Assembly (NCBI RefSeq): GCF_040801785.1
Contig: NZ_CP161805.1
Span: 3,100,001-3,164,000 of the forward strand
Length of the DNA stretch: 64,000 nucleotides
Source of the DNA: Sulfitobacter sp. LCG007
GTDB taxonomy: Bacteria; Pseudomonadota; Alphaproteobacteria; Rhodobacterales; Rhodobacteraceae
Direction: 5' to 3'
Below the pieces are notes generated by a model. That model saw nothing but the letters and a program-made list of their open reading frames with translations, did not search any database and was not told the DNA's origin. Numbering within the stretch: the stretch's first letter is position 1; each line of letters opens with the position of its first letter. The position numbers were made by a program, and so were the translations under genes. Positions 45,117 through 54,220 of this stretch are shown here, piece by piece.

Positions 45117-46079
45117 ATGAGTGCGGAACCGCTTATCTACGCCCTGATCTTCGTTGGCGTGCTGGTGCTCGTCGAGGGCGTCTATCTTGTCGCATTCGGC
45201 AAGTCGATCAGCCTGAACAGGCGGGTCAACCGCCGGCTCGAGATGCTCGACAAGGGCGTCGGGCGTGAGGAAGTGCTCGAAAAGCTGCGCAAGGAAATGC
45301 AGCAGCACATGAAGTCGCGGTCGATTCCGCTCTACTCGATGCTGGGTGAGAAGGCGCAGAAGGCCGCCATCGCCTTCACGCCACGCCAACTCGTGATGGT
45401 GATGGCGTTTCTCGCGGCATTTGCCTTCCTCGGACTGACCATCGGCACGCAGACCGAACTGCCCGTGCGCATTCTGCTGTCGATCGGGATCGGGGTCGGC
45501 GGCGTCTACATGTGGGTTTCGATGAAGGCCAACAAGCGCCTCGGCATCATAGAGGAGCAGCTGCCGGATGCGGTCGAGCTGATGGTGCGATCGCTGCGCG
45601 TGGGCCACCCCTTCTCGTCCGCCGTCCAGATCGTGTCGCGCGAGATCGGGGATCCGCTGGGATCGGAATTCGGCGTCATCGCCGACGAAAGCGCCTATGG
45701 CCGCGACGTCGGCGAGGCACTCAAGGAGATGGCCGAGCGGCTCGACATGCAGGACCTCCGCTTTCTCGCCGTGGCGGTGACGATCCAGCAGCAATCGGGC
45801 GGCAACCTCGCCGAAATCCTCGCGGGCCTGGCGAAGGTCATACGTGCCCGTTTCCGTCTATTCCGGAGGGTCAAGGCGATCACGGCCGAGGCGAAATGGT
45901 CGGGCAAGTTCCTCTCGGCCTTCCCCGTCGTCGCCCTCATCGTGATCAATGTCCTCGATCCCAACTACTATGACGACGTGCGCGACCACGCGCTGTTCAT
46001 CCCCGCCTGCTTCGCCGTTGGCATCTTCCTCGCGGCGAACCTCTTCGTCATGCGGATGCTGACGAACATCAAGGTATAA
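45117..46079 (+). CDS. tadB: Tad inner-membrane platform protein TadB
   Basis: A 320-residue type II secretion F-domain protein. An N-terminal membrane segment (PLIYALIFVGVLVLVEGVYLVAFG) is followed by a central pair and a C-terminal segment. The F domain has LPDAVELMVRSLRVGHPFSSAVQIVSREIGDPLGSEF. It works with TadC below the ATPase. AAGGAGCG precedes the ATG. Confidence 0.95.
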   Translation: MSAEPLIYALIFVGVLVLVEGVYLVAFGKSISLNRRVNRRLEMLDKGVGREEVLEKLRKEMQQHMKSRSIPLYSMLGEKAQKAAIAFTPRQLVMVMAFLAAFAFLGLTIGTQTELPVRILLSIGIGVGGVYMWVSMKANKRLGIIEEQLPDAVELMVRSLRVGHPFSSAVQIVSREIGDPLGSEFGVIADESAYGRDVGEALKEMAERLDMQDLRFLAVAVTIQQQSGGNLAEILAGLAKVIRARFRLFRRVKAITAEAKWSGKFLSAFPVVALIVINVLDPNYYDDVRDHALFIPACFAVGIFLAANLFVMRMLTNIKV

Positions 46080-46090
46080 GGACGCCGGAC

Positions 46091-47068
46091 ATGGAATTCC
46101 TTTCCCATCTCAACACAACGCTCACCGACCTGCTGGGGCCGATGGGCCCCATCATCGTCGTCGGTGTCCTCGGCGTCATGATGATCGTGCTGACGCTGTC
46201 GCTGATGCTTTCCAGGCCGGAAGATCCGATGGACAAGCTCAAGCGGTCCATCCAGCAGCCCGCCAAGTCACAGCCGACGCAGCGCCTGCGCCAGGGCGAG
46301 CGGAACGAACAGCTTCAGCGTTTCGCGAGTTTCCTCGAGCCAAAGGATGTGGCGGAGCTGTCGAAGAAGCAGCTCGAATTGCGCCAGGCCGGCTACCGAA
46401 GCCGCGACGCGGTGCGCATGTTCCACCTCGCCCAGTTCACCCTCGCCATTCTCGGCCTGATCGGGGGGCTGGTCTATATCAACCTGCTCGGCGGCGGCGA
46501 AGGGATGAGCACCCAGAAGACAATGATCTACACCATCATCCCCGGAGCGATCGGCTACTACCTCCCCACCTACTGGGTCCAGCGCCGGGTCGCGATGCGG
46601 AAGGAAGAGATCACCAACGGGTTCCCTGACGCGCTCGACATGATGCTGGTCTGCGTCGAGGCCGGGCAGTCGCTCGACCAGTCGATCGTCCGGGTCGCGC
46701 GCGAGCTGCACGCCTCCTATCCCGCGCTGGCACAGGAATTCGAGATGGTGGCCTACGAGATGAAAGCCGGCAAGGACAAGGTCAGCGTGCTCAACGACAT
46801 GAGCGAGCGCTGCGGGGTACAGGACGTGTCGTCCTTCGTCACGGTACTTGTCCAGTCGACCAGCTTCGGCACATCGATCGCCGAGGCGCTGCGGGTCTAC
46901 GCAGCCGAAATGCGCGACAAGCGTGTGATGCGTGCCGAAGAGGCCGCAAACAAGTTGCCAACGAAGATGACGCTTGCGACTATGATGCTCACGGTGCCGC
47001 CGCTCCTGATCATCCTGGTCGGGCCTTCGGCGCACAACATAACCCAGCTTGGCAACATCTCGCCCTGA
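46091..47068 (+). CDS. tadC: Tad inner-membrane platform protein TadC
   Basis: The second F-domain protein, 325 residues. An N-terminal membrane segment, a hydrophobic pair around residues 115-155 and the F domain GFPDALDMMLVCVEAGQSLDQSIVRVARELHASYP are visible. The last helix is MTLATMMLTVPPLLIILVGPSA. Eleven bases after tadB; same operon. Confidence 0.95.
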   Translation: MEFLSHLNTTLTDLLGPMGPIIVVGVLGVMMIVLTLSLMLSRPEDPMDKLKRSIQQPAKSQPTQRLRQGERNEQLQRFASFLEPKDVAELSKKQLELRQAGYRSRDAVRMFHLAQFTLAILGLIGGLVYINLLGGGEGMSTQKTMIYTIIPGAIGYYLPTYWVQRRVAMRKEEITNGFPDALDMMLVCVEAGQSLDQSIVRVARELHASYPALAQEFEMVAYEMKAGKDKVSVLNDMSERCGVQDVSSFVTVLVQSTSFGTSIAEALRVYAAEMRDKRVMRAEEAANKLPTKMTLATMMLTVPPLLIILVGPSAHNITQLGNISP

Positions 47069-47072
47069 CCGC

Positions 47073-47657
47073 ATGACAAAACGCTTCGCGTCCGCCGCCC
47101 TCGGCGGCGCGCTCCTGGCAACCGCCCTCGCAATGGCCGCCTGCACCGAGACAGGCGGCCTTTCGGCGACCGTCGACGGAGTCTACGCGCCCGGCATCGA
47201 CCCGCGCGGCGATAGCGTCGATCCGGTCGAGGTCGGACACAGGCTTGTCGGCGCGGGCCAGTACGAACTGGCCATCGATGCATTCAACCGCGCCGCGCTC
47301 GACCGCGGCGATCTCGACGCGGAAATCCTGTCGGGACTCGGGGCGGCCAATCTCGGCCTCGGTCGGCTCGGTCAGGCCGAGACCCTGCTGCGGCGCTCGA
47401 CCACGGCTGACGACACCCGACCGGAGGTCTGGAACAACCTCGGCGTCGTATTGATGGAAAAGGGCGAGACCGCAGAGGCCGAACTGATCTTCCGCAAGGC
47501 CTATGCCCTCGACAACGGCCAGAGCGACGAGATCCGCGACAATCTTCGCCGCGCGCAGGAACTGGCGGCGTTCCCTGATACAGAAGCCACAGTCGACAAC
47601 AATTATGAACTCATCCGGCGCGGAAACAGTGACTACGTGATCCGGTCGGAGCCATAA
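47073..47657 (+). CDS. tadD: TadD-like tetratricopeptide lipoprotein
   Basis: A 194-residue lipoprotein (lipobox near MAAC, Cys24) with TPR-like repeats between about residues 55 and 165, for example QYELAIDAFNRAALDRGDLDAEILSGLGAANLGLGRLGQAETLLRRS and EVWNNLGVVLMEKGETAEAELIFRKAYALD. TadD proteins help secretin assembly in the outer membrane. Starts four bases after tadC. The ATG at 47073 starts the signal peptide; an in-frame ATG at 47049 lies inside tadC. Confidence 0.87.
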   Translation: MTKRFASAALGGALLATALAMAACTETGGLSATVDGVYAPGIDPRGDSVDPVEVGHRLVGAGQYELAIDAFNRAALDRGDLDAEILSGLGAANLGLGRLGQAETLLRRSTTADDTRPEVWNNLGVVLMEKGETAEAELIFRKAYALDNGQSDEIRDNLRRAQELAAFPDTEATVDNNYELIRRGNSDYVIRSEP

Positions 47658-47687
47658 TTCCGGCACGAGCAGAAAGAGGACGCGAAA

Positions 47688-48545
47688 ATGCGCCACGCCA
47701 TTCTCCTGACCGCCTGCGCGGCCGGCCTCGTCCTGCTTGCAGGCTGCGCGGACAAGGAAGGCGACGAAACCGTCGAGCGCGCCTTCCAGGATGTGAACGT
47801 CGTCGACGAATCCAATCTCAGCGACGTGATGCTGACCGTTGCCGATCCCGATGAGGCGGTCGACTATTTCACACGCTCGTCCAAGCAGCAGCCCGGCCGC
47901 ATCGACCTGCAGCGCGGCCTCGCCGTTTCGCTGGTTCGCGCAAAGCGCTATCACGAGGCGGCGCCGGCCTGGGGCAAGGTCGTCGCCATGAAGGGCGCGA
48001 CCCCAGACGACAGCATCGAATACGCCGATGCGCTGATCCGCGCGGGCGACTGGTCGAAGGCCGAGACCGTTCTGGACGCGGTGCCGCCGACGCACGAGAC
48101 CTACAACCGCTACCGGCTCGAGGCGATGCTGGCGGACAACAACAAGGAATGGACCAAGTCGGACAGCTTCTACGAGATCGCGGTCGGTCTCACGACGAAA
48201 CCGGCCGGGGTCATGAACAACTGGGGTTATTCCAAACTGTCGAGGGGCGAGTACCGCGATGCCGAACGCCTCTTCGGTGAGGCGATCCGGCAGGATCCGA
48301 AGCTCTTTACCGCCAAGAACAATCTCATCCTCGCCCGCGGCGCGCAGCAGAACTACCAGTTGCCCGTGATACCGATGGACCAGATCGAACGGGCGCAACT
48401 GCTTCACACCCTGGCGCTGTCGGCGATCAAGCAGGGTGACGTCGAAACCGGAAAGAGCCTGCTGCGGGACGCCATCGATACCCATCCTCAGTATTTCGAG
48501 GCGGCGGTGCGCTCGCTGAGGGCGCTCGACGGAACGTCCGGCTGA
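47688..48545 (+). CDS. second tetratricopeptide lipoprotein of the Tad locus
   Basis: A 285-residue lipoprotein (LLAGC, Cys20) with several TPR-like repeats. Clear parts are PGRIDLQRGLAVSLVRAKRYHEAAPAWGKVVAMKG, GVMNNWGYSKLSRGEYRDAERLFGEAIRQDP and LHTLALSAIKQGDVETGKSLLRDAIDTHPQYFEAA. It resembles TadD in build but is longer. Its role is probably a scaffold for the secretin, inferred from position between tadD and the prepilin peptidase. Confidence 0.85.
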   Translation: MRHAILLTACAAGLVLLAGCADKEGDETVERAFQDVNVVDESNLSDVMLTVADPDEAVDYFTRSSKQQPGRIDLQRGLAVSLVRAKRYHEAAPAWGKVVAMKGATPDDSIEYADALIRAGDWSKAETVLDAVPPTHETYNRYRLEAMLADNNKEWTKSDSFYEIAVGLTTKPAGVMNNWGYSKLSRGEYRDAERLFGEAIRQDPKLFTAKNNLILARGAQQNYQLPVIPMDQIERAQLLHTLALSAIKQGDVETGKSLLRDAIDTHPQYFEAAVRSLRALDGTSG

Positions 48546-48552
48546 GCGGGAG

Positions 48553-49050
48553 ATGGCGCTTACCGCCCAGTCCGCCCTGTGGTTCTTGCCCTTCGTGCTG
48601 CCGATCTGCCTCTATGTCTGTTTCACCGATCTCGCATGGATGCGTATCACCAACCGTTCGGTGATGGCGCTGGCGCTGGTCTTCGTCCTGCTGGGCCCGG
48701 TCGCCATGCCGGGTTGGGAGGAATATCTCTGGCGTCTCGTGCAGCTTCTTGTGGTTCTGGTGCTTGGCGCCGTTCTGAACGCCAGCGGCGCCCTGGGAGC
48801 GGGAGACGCGAAGTTCGCGGCGGCAGCGGCGGCCTATGTCGCACCGGGCGATCTGCGCTTGCTGCTTGCGCTCTTCGCGGCGGCCCTGCTTGCGGCCTTC
48901 GTGACCCATCGCATCGCGAAGCACAGTCCGCTCAGGGCGCTTGCGCCGCATTGGGAAAGCTGGGAGCAGGGCAAGAAGTTTCCCATGGGCCTCGCCCTCG
49001 GGGCGACGCTGGCAGCCTACCTCGCGCTCGGGACCGCCTACGGCGCCTGA
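48553..49050 (+). CDS. cpaA: prepilin peptidase CpaA/TadV
   Basis: A 165-residue aspartic protease with several membrane segments. The catalytic aspartates are D26 (CFTDLAWMRITN) and D85 in GAGDAKF, the GxGD motif. It is a short form without the N-terminal methylase domain, as usual in Tad systems. It should cut the leader of the two pilins at 38244 and 38599. Starts seven bases after the TPR gene. Confidence 0.94.
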   Translation: MALTAQSALWFLPFVLPICLYVCFTDLAWMRITNRSVMALALVFVLLGPVAMPGWEEYLWRLVQLLVVLVLGAVLNASGALGAGDAKFAAAAAAYVAPGDLRLLLALFAAALLAAFVTHRIAKHSPLRALAPHWESWEQGKKFPMGLALGATLAAYLALGTAYGA

Positions 49051-49224
49051 TCCGTTGAGCTTCGCCGCCGGAGGTTTCGCGAAGAAACATGCGGCGCGAC
49101 GGTCCGAACGCTCGGGCGATGTCGCGATGACGCCTGAATATCGCCATAGTCGTGGCATATGCCGCCCTTCGTCGAGCAGGGCCGGCCCGAGCGTCGGACG
49201 CACAATCGGTAAGGGGGTGCCGAT

Positions 49225-50532
49225 ATGAATATGCAGACCAGCGCCGTCATCGCACCGCCGCCGCCGCGCCGGCTGGAGGAGATGAAGCTTCCGGTCACGA
49301 TGATGCGCGACATCGTGTTGAAGACGATCTTCCGCAAGAATGCCGGCATGGTCAGCGAGCTTTCCCGCGCCATCTGCCTGCCGATCCCGGTAACTCAGGA
49401 ACTGATCGACATGGCGCGCGAGCAGCGCCTGCTCGAGGCGATGGGTACGCTTAACGCCAACAATGGCAACGAGATGGGCTATCAGCTTACCGATGCGGGC
49501 AAGGCGCGCGCGCTCGATGCGCTGGCGCAATCCGAATATTACGGTGCGATGCCGGTGCCGCTGGATGTCTATGCGGAACAGGTCCGGCGCCAGTCGGTGC
49601 GAAACCTCCAGATCACCCGCGAGCGGCTCACCGCGGCGATGGGTCACCTGATCCTTCCGGACACCCTGATCGACCAGCTCGGACCCGCCGTCTCCGCCGG
49701 TCGCTCGATCCTGATGTACGGCCCGCCGGGCAACGGGAAATCCTCGATCTCGAACGGCATCCGTGACGCTCTGGGAGACAGGGTCTATGTGCCGCGGGCG
49801 ATCGAATATGCCGGACAGGTGATCACGGTCTACGACCCCATCGTGCATTCCGCCGCCGACGCGCAGGTCGACGACCCGACATCCCTGCGCCGTACCCTGC
49901 GCTATGATACCCGGTACGTCTGCTGCGAGCGTCCGACCGTGATCACCGGAGGCGAGCTGTCGCTGTCGATGCTCGATCTTGTCTACAACCCCACAGCGCG
50001 GACCTATCAGGCGCCGCTTCAGCTGAAGTCCACCGGAGGGATCTTCATCGTCGACGACCTCGGCCGGCAGGCCGAGCCGCCGCAGGCTCTGGTCAACCGC
50101 TGGATCGTCCCGCTGGAGGAAGGCCGCGACATCCTCGCGCTGCAATCAGGCGAGAAGTTCGAGGTTCCTTTCGACACGCTGGTGATTTTCTCGACCAACT
50201 TCCACCCCAACGCCATCTTCGACCAGGCCGCGCTTCGCCGGATCTTCTTCAAAATCAAGATCGACGGGCCGAGCCAGGAGAATTTCCTCAAGATCTTCGC
50301 GATGGTCGCCCGCAAGCGGGGCATGCCGCTCGACGAGGCGACGCTGATCCACCTGCTGAAGGTGAAATACCCGACGATCGACAACGTCTATGCCAACTAC
50401 CAGCCGATCTTCCTGATCGACCAGATGATGTCGATCTGCGATTTCGAGGGCATTCCCTACCAGATGTCCCCGGCATTGATCGACCGGGCCTGGGCGAACA
50501 TGTTCGTGAAGGACGAGACGATCGTGAAGTGA
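49225..50532 (+). CDS. AAA-family ATPase of unknown role next to the Tad locus
   Basis: A 435-residue ATPase. Residues about 20-110 look like a winged-helix-type segment (VLKTIFRKNAGMVSELSRAICLPIPVTQELIDMAREQRLLEAMG). The AAA domain has Walker A YGPPGNGKSS (about residues 165-174), Walker B GGIFIVDDLGRQ (about 271-282) and sensor 1 TLVIFSTNFHP. It follows the prepilin peptidase by 174 bases in the same direction. It is soluble and not an obvious MoxR, FtsH or CpaF relative. I know similar genes near alphaproteobacterial tad loci but no established function. AAGGGGGTG precedes the ATG. Confidence 0.82.
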   Translation: MNMQTSAVIAPPPPRRLEEMKLPVTMMRDIVLKTIFRKNAGMVSELSRAICLPIPVTQELIDMAREQRLLEAMGTLNANNGNEMGYQLTDAGKARALDALAQSEYYGAMPVPLDVYAEQVRRQSVRNLQITRERLTAAMGHLILPDTLIDQLGPAVSAGRSILMYGPPGNGKSSISNGIRDALGDRVYVPRAIEYAGQVITVYDPIVHSAADAQVDDPTSLRRTLRYDTRYVCCERPTVITGGELSLSMLDLVYNPTARTYQAPLQLKSTGGIFIVDDLGRQAEPPQALVNRWIVPLEEGRDILALQSGEKFEVPFDTLVIFSTNFHPNAIFDQAALRRIFFKIKIDGPSQENFLKIFAMVARKRGMPLDEATLIHLLKVKYPTIDNVYANYQPIFLIDQMMSICDFEGIPYQMSPALIDRAWANMFVKDETIVK

Positions 50533-50534
50533 GG

Positions 50535-50553
50535 CCGGGGGCCCTGCCCCCGG
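50535..50553. repeat. GC hairpin, Rhodobacterales-type intergenic repeat
   Basis: A 7-bp stem CCGGGGG/CCCCCGG with a 5-base loop starts two bases after the AAA ATPase stop. CCCCCGGGATATTTCCGAGC follows. From memory this GGGG-CCCC hairpin plus GGATATTT tail is a common repeat at gene ends in Rhodobacterales. It may act as a terminator or message stabiliser. No second copy is in this window. Confidence 0.5.
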
Positions 50554-50629
50554 ACCCCCGGGATATTTCCGAGCAAAGGAAGTAAACACGGCTCTGGCCT
50601 CAGGCGCGCGTCACGTTATCTTCGCCCTC

Positions 50630-53083
50630 ATGGCCGCCCTGCCCCCTGTCCTGTCGAACTGGTTCGCGACGCGCGGATGGCATGTGCATCCGCACCAGCA
50701 GGCGATGCTGGAGCGCGCCGATGCGCCGGCGCTCCTGCTGATCGCGCCCACCGGCGGGGGCAAGACGCTCGCGGGGTTCCTGCCGACGCTGGCGGATCTG
50801 GCCGCGGATCCACGTGCCGGGCTGCATACGCTTTACGTGTCCCCGCTGAAGGCGCTGGCGGCGGATATCCGGCGCAACCTGAGCGCGCCGGTGGCGGAGA
50901 TGGACCTGCCCATCCGGATCGGTGACAGGACCGGAGACACCAGCGCGACCGAGAAGAAGCGCCAGCGCGCCGATCCGCCGCATATCCTGCTGACCACGCC
51001 CGAAAGCCTTGCCCTGCTGACCTCCTACGAGGATGCGCCGAGGATGTTCTCGGGGCTGAAGCGGGTGGTGGTCGACGAGATCCACGCGCTGGCGGAATCC
51101 AAGCGCGGCGACCAGCTGATGCTGGCGCTCGGGCGGCTTCAGCGCCTCTGCCCCGGCCTGCGGCGCGTGGGGCTGTCGGCCACGGTAGAGGATCCGGCCG
51201 CAATCGCGCATCTGCTGGCGCGCCATCCCGACCCCTGCGAGGTGCTGCTGGCCGATCCGGGCCCCGCGCCCGACATCGCGATGCTGACCACCGAAGAGGC
51301 GCCGCCCTGGTCCGGCGGCGGGGCGGCCTATGCAATCCCCGCCGTTCTCGAGCAGGTGCGCAGGCACAGAACCACGCTTATCTTTCACAACACCCGCGCA
51401 CAGGCCGAAATCTTCTTTCACAACCTCTGGCTTGCCAACGACGACAGCCTGCCGATCGGCATCCATCACGGCTCGCTCGACCGCCAGCAGCGCGCGCGGG
51501 TCGAGGCGGCGATGGTGGCAGGCGAGTTGCGGGCCATCGTCTGTACCGGAAGCCTCGATCTGGGGATCGACTGGGGCGACGTGGATCTGGTGATCCAGAT
51601 CGGCGCCCCCAAGAACGTCAAGCGCCTGGTACAGCGCATCGGCCGGGCCAATCACCGCTACAACGCCCCCTCGAAGGCGCTGCTGGTCCCGGCGAACCGG
51701 TTCGAGGTCGTGGAATGCGTCGCCGCGCTCGACGCGGTGCGCCAGGGCAGCCTCGATGGCGAGCCGCGGGGGCATGGACCGCGCGACGTGCTTTGCCAGC
51801 ATATCCTGATCACCGCCGCCGCCGGGCCGTTCTCGGCGGATGCGCTTTTCGAGGAGGTGCGCACTGTCGGTGCCTATGCGGATCTGAGCCGTGCCGCCTT
51901 CGACGCCTGCCTCGATTTCTGCGCCACCGGTGGCTATGCGCTGAGGGCCTATGACCGATGGCAGCGCCTCATGAAGCGTCCCGACGGGCTCTGGCAGCTG
52001 CGAGATCCGCGGGCGGCTCAGCGCATCCGGATGAACATCGGGACGATCCAGGATACCGACACCCTCAAGGTGCGCATGCGAAGCCGCGATGGCGGCACGC
52101 CCCTTGGTGAAATCGAGGAGGGTTTCGCGGCCTCGCTCAGCCATGGCGACACCTTCCTGATCGGCGGGCGGATCGTGCGCTACGAAAGCCTGCGCGAGAG
52201 TTTCGTCGAGGTGGCGCGCGATGCGGCGAAGAAGCCCCGGATCGCCACTTTCATGGGGACGAAATTCGCGACATCCACGCAGCTCTCGGCCCGCATTGTC
52301 GAAATGTTCCAGCAGCCATCCTGGCCTGAACTGCCGCCCCATACCGCGCAATGGCTGGAACTCCAGCGCGAGGTCAGCCGGCTGCCCGAGCCGGGTCGTC
52401 TTCTGATCGAGAGCTTTCCCCATGACAGGCAGCGCCAGACGGCGGTCTACGGCTTCGCGGGGCGCAACGGGCAGCAGACGCTGGGCCTGTTGCTGACCAA
52501 GCGGATGGAAGAACTGGGGTTGCATCCGCTGGGCTTTCTCGCCACCGACTACGGCACGCTGATCTGGGGTCTCGAGGCCATCACGGATCCGGCGCCGCTC
52601 TTCGATCTCGCTGCCCTCAGGGAAGGGCTCGATAGCTGGCTTGCCGGAAACGCCGTGATGAAGCGGACGTTCCGGGCAAGCGCCACCATCGCGGGGCTGA
52701 TCGAGCGCAACACCCCTTCGGCGCGCAGGACGGGGCGGCAGGCGATGTTCTCGTCGGACATCCTGTATGACACCCTGGCGCGATACGATCCGGATCATCT
52801 GATGATGCAGATCACGCGGGAAGAAGCGATGCGGGGCCTCGTCGATTTCGGTCGCATCGAGGAGATGATGGCCCGGATCGGGGACCGCATCGACGTCGTG
52901 CAACTCGATCGGGTCAGCCCGCTTGCCGCGCCGATGCTGCTGGAGATGGGACGCGTGCCGATCCACGGCGCCGCGGATGAACGCCTGCTTGCCGAGGAGT
53001 CTGCGCGGCTGATGGCCGACTCGGGCCTTGACCGGATCACCCCGCCGTCATCGCAGAAGCCGAAATGGCGGGTGGGCTGGTGA
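50630..53083 (+). CDS. ligase-associated DNA damage response DEXH-box helicase (Lhr family)
   Basis: An 817-residue superfamily 2 helicase. Motif I APTGGGKTLAGFLPTL (about residues 38-53), motif II DEIH in VVVDEIHALAESKRGDQLM, motif III LSATVEDP, and motif VI QRIGRANHR are present. The large C-terminal part matches the Lhr winged-helix/domain 4 type. This subfamily usually sits with an ATP-dependent DNA ligase, a nuclease and PdeM. Here only PdeM follows, in an 4-base overlap if the GTG start is used. Confidence 0.93.
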   Translation: MAALPPVLSNWFATRGWHVHPHQQAMLERADAPALLLIAPTGGGKTLAGFLPTLADLAADPRAGLHTLYVSPLKALAADIRRNLSAPVAEMDLPIRIGDRTGDTSATEKKRQRADPPHILLTTPESLALLTSYEDAPRMFSGLKRVVVDEIHALAESKRGDQLMLALGRLQRLCPGLRRVGLSATVEDPAAIAHLLARHPDPCEVLLADPGPAPDIAMLTTEEAPPWSGGGAAYAIPAVLEQVRRHRTTLIFHNTRAQAEIFFHNLWLANDDSLPIGIHHGSLDRQQRARVEAAMVAGELRAIVCTGSLDLGIDWGDVDLVIQIGAPKNVKRLVQRIGRANHRYNAPSKALLVPANRFEVVECVAALDAVRQGSLDGEPRGHGPRDVLCQHILITAAAGPFSADALFEEVRTVGAYADLSRAAFDACLDFCATGGYALRAYDRWQRLMKRPDGLWQLRDPRAAQRIRMNIGTIQDTDTLKVRMRSRDGGTPLGEIEEGFAASLSHGDTFLIGGRIVRYESLRESFVEVARDAAKKPRIATFMGTKFATSTQLSARIVEMFQQPSWPELPPHTAQWLELQREVSRLPEPGRLLIESFPHDRQRQTAVYGFAGRNGQQTLGLLLTKRMEELGLHPLGFLATDYGTLIWGLEAITDPAPLFDLAALREGLDSWLAGNAVMKRTFRASATIAGLIERNTPSARRTGRQAMFSSDILYDTLARYDPDHLMMQITREEAMRGLVDFGRIEEMMARIGDRIDVVQLDRVSPLAAPMLLEMGRVPIHGAADERLLAEESARLMADSGLDRITPPSSQKPKWRVGW

Positions 53084-53787
53084 ACGCTCTTGAAATGACC
53101 CGGCGGATCGGCAATGAACAAATCATGAACTCATGCTGCTTCACGCTCAGGGGCGCAATGCTCGAGGCGCTTGGCTCCGGGGCGCTCTGGTGGCCCGAGC
53201 GAAGCCTCATCTGCGTCTCGGACCTGCATCTTGGCAAGTCGGGGCGAATGGCCCGGCGCGGCGGCATGGCGCTGCCACCCTACGACACCCGGGACACGCT
53301 GGCGCGCCTGGCAACAGATCTCGAGCGGACGGCGGCGCGCCTTGTGGTCTGTCTGGGCGACAGCTTCGACGATCTTGCGGCGGCGCAGGAACTGACCGAG
53401 CAGGAGCGGCTCTGGATCGCAGGGCTGCAGGCCGGCCGGCACTGGATCTGGATCGAGGGAAATCACGATCCCGGCCCGGTTGAACTCGGGGGGACGCATC
53501 TGTCGACGTTCCGCGAAGGCCCGCTGACGTTCCGCCATATCGCAACGCCCGAGGCGGAGGGCGAGATATCGGGCCACTTCCATCCCAAGGCGCGGATCTG
53601 TGCCCGGGGCAGGACGATCTCGCGGCCCGCCTTCCTCGTCGACCCCAGCCGGGTGATCCTGCCTGCCTACGGCACCTATACCGGGGGGCTGCGCAGCCAG
53701 GACGCGGCGCTCAGCGGGCTGATGCGCCCCGATGCGCACGCCATCCTCACCGGGCAGAGCCCCGTCTGCGTTCCGATGCCGCGCTGA
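53080..53787 (+). CDS. pdeM: ligase-associated DNA damage response phosphoesterase PdeM
   Basis: A calcineurin-like metallophosphoesterase, about 235 residues. The metal motifs are in order: SDLHLGKS (D, H), CLGDSFDD (GD), IEGNHDPG (GNHD) and SGHFHPKA (GHxH). These bind two metal ions and cut DNA ends or phosphodiesters in the repair context. GTG at 53080 overlaps the helicase stop (GTGA); ATG at 53095 or 53125 are alternatives, and the conserved part begins near 53125 (MNSCCFTLRG). Confidence 0.93.
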   Translation: MNALEMTRRIGNEQIMNSCCFTLRGAMLEALGSGALWWPERSLICVSDLHLGKSGRMARRGGMALPPYDTRDTLARLATDLERTAARLVVCLGDSFDDLAAAQELTEQERLWIAGLQAGRHWIWIEGNHDPGPVELGGTHLSTFREGPLTFRHIATPEAEGEISGHFHPKARICARGRTISRPAFLVDPSRVILPAYGTYTGGLRSQDAALSGLMRPDAHAILTGQSPVCVPMPR

Positions 53788-53797
53788 AAGGCCAGAA

Positions 53798-54217
53798 ATG
53801 ATCGAATCCGTTCATTCTCATATCCTGGAAAGCTTCGCGGCCCAGACGATGATGCAGACGCTTGGCGCCCGTCTGGAAACGGTCGAGGAAGGCCGCATCG
53901 TCATCGCGGCACCGATCCTGCCCGGCAGCCGCCAGCAGCACGGTTTCGCCCATGCAGGACTGACCTTTTCCATCGGCGACAGCGCAGCCGGCTATGCCGC
54001 GCTCTCGGTGATGCCCGAGGATCACGAGGTCCTGACCGCCGAAATGAAGATCAACCTTCTGGCTCCGGCGAAAGGCGACATCCTGCGGGCGACAGGACGC
54101 GTGATCAAGCCGGGCCGCCGCCTGATCGTCGTCACGGCGGAGGTTCATGCGCTCGAGGCTGGCCGCGAGACGCTTGTTGCGATCCTACAGGGCACGATGG
54201 TGCCGCTTGCGCCCTGA
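53798..54217 (+). CDS. PaaI-family hotdog thioesterase
   Basis: A 139-residue hotdog-fold protein. The active region HGFAHAGLTFSIGDSAAGYAAL (about residues 48-70) fits the HGG-type motif with the acidic residue in GDSAAG. LTAEMKINLLAPAKGDILRATGRVIKPGRRLIVVTAEV is a further block. It would hydrolyse acyl-CoA thioesters; substrate unknown. Starts ten bases after pdeM; the next gene is convergent. Confidence 0.9.
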   Translation: MIESVHSHILESFAAQTMMQTLGARLETVEEGRIVIAAPILPGSRQQHGFAHAGLTFSIGDSAAGYAALSVMPEDHEVLTAEMKINLLAPAKGDILRATGRVIKPGRRLIVVTAEVHALEAGRETLVAILQGTMVPLAP

Positions 54218-54220
54218 CGC

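Noticed and set aside
50600-52966. 788-codon minus-strand frame opposite the Lhr helicase
   Set aside because: Shadow frame; all helicase motifs are on the plus strand.
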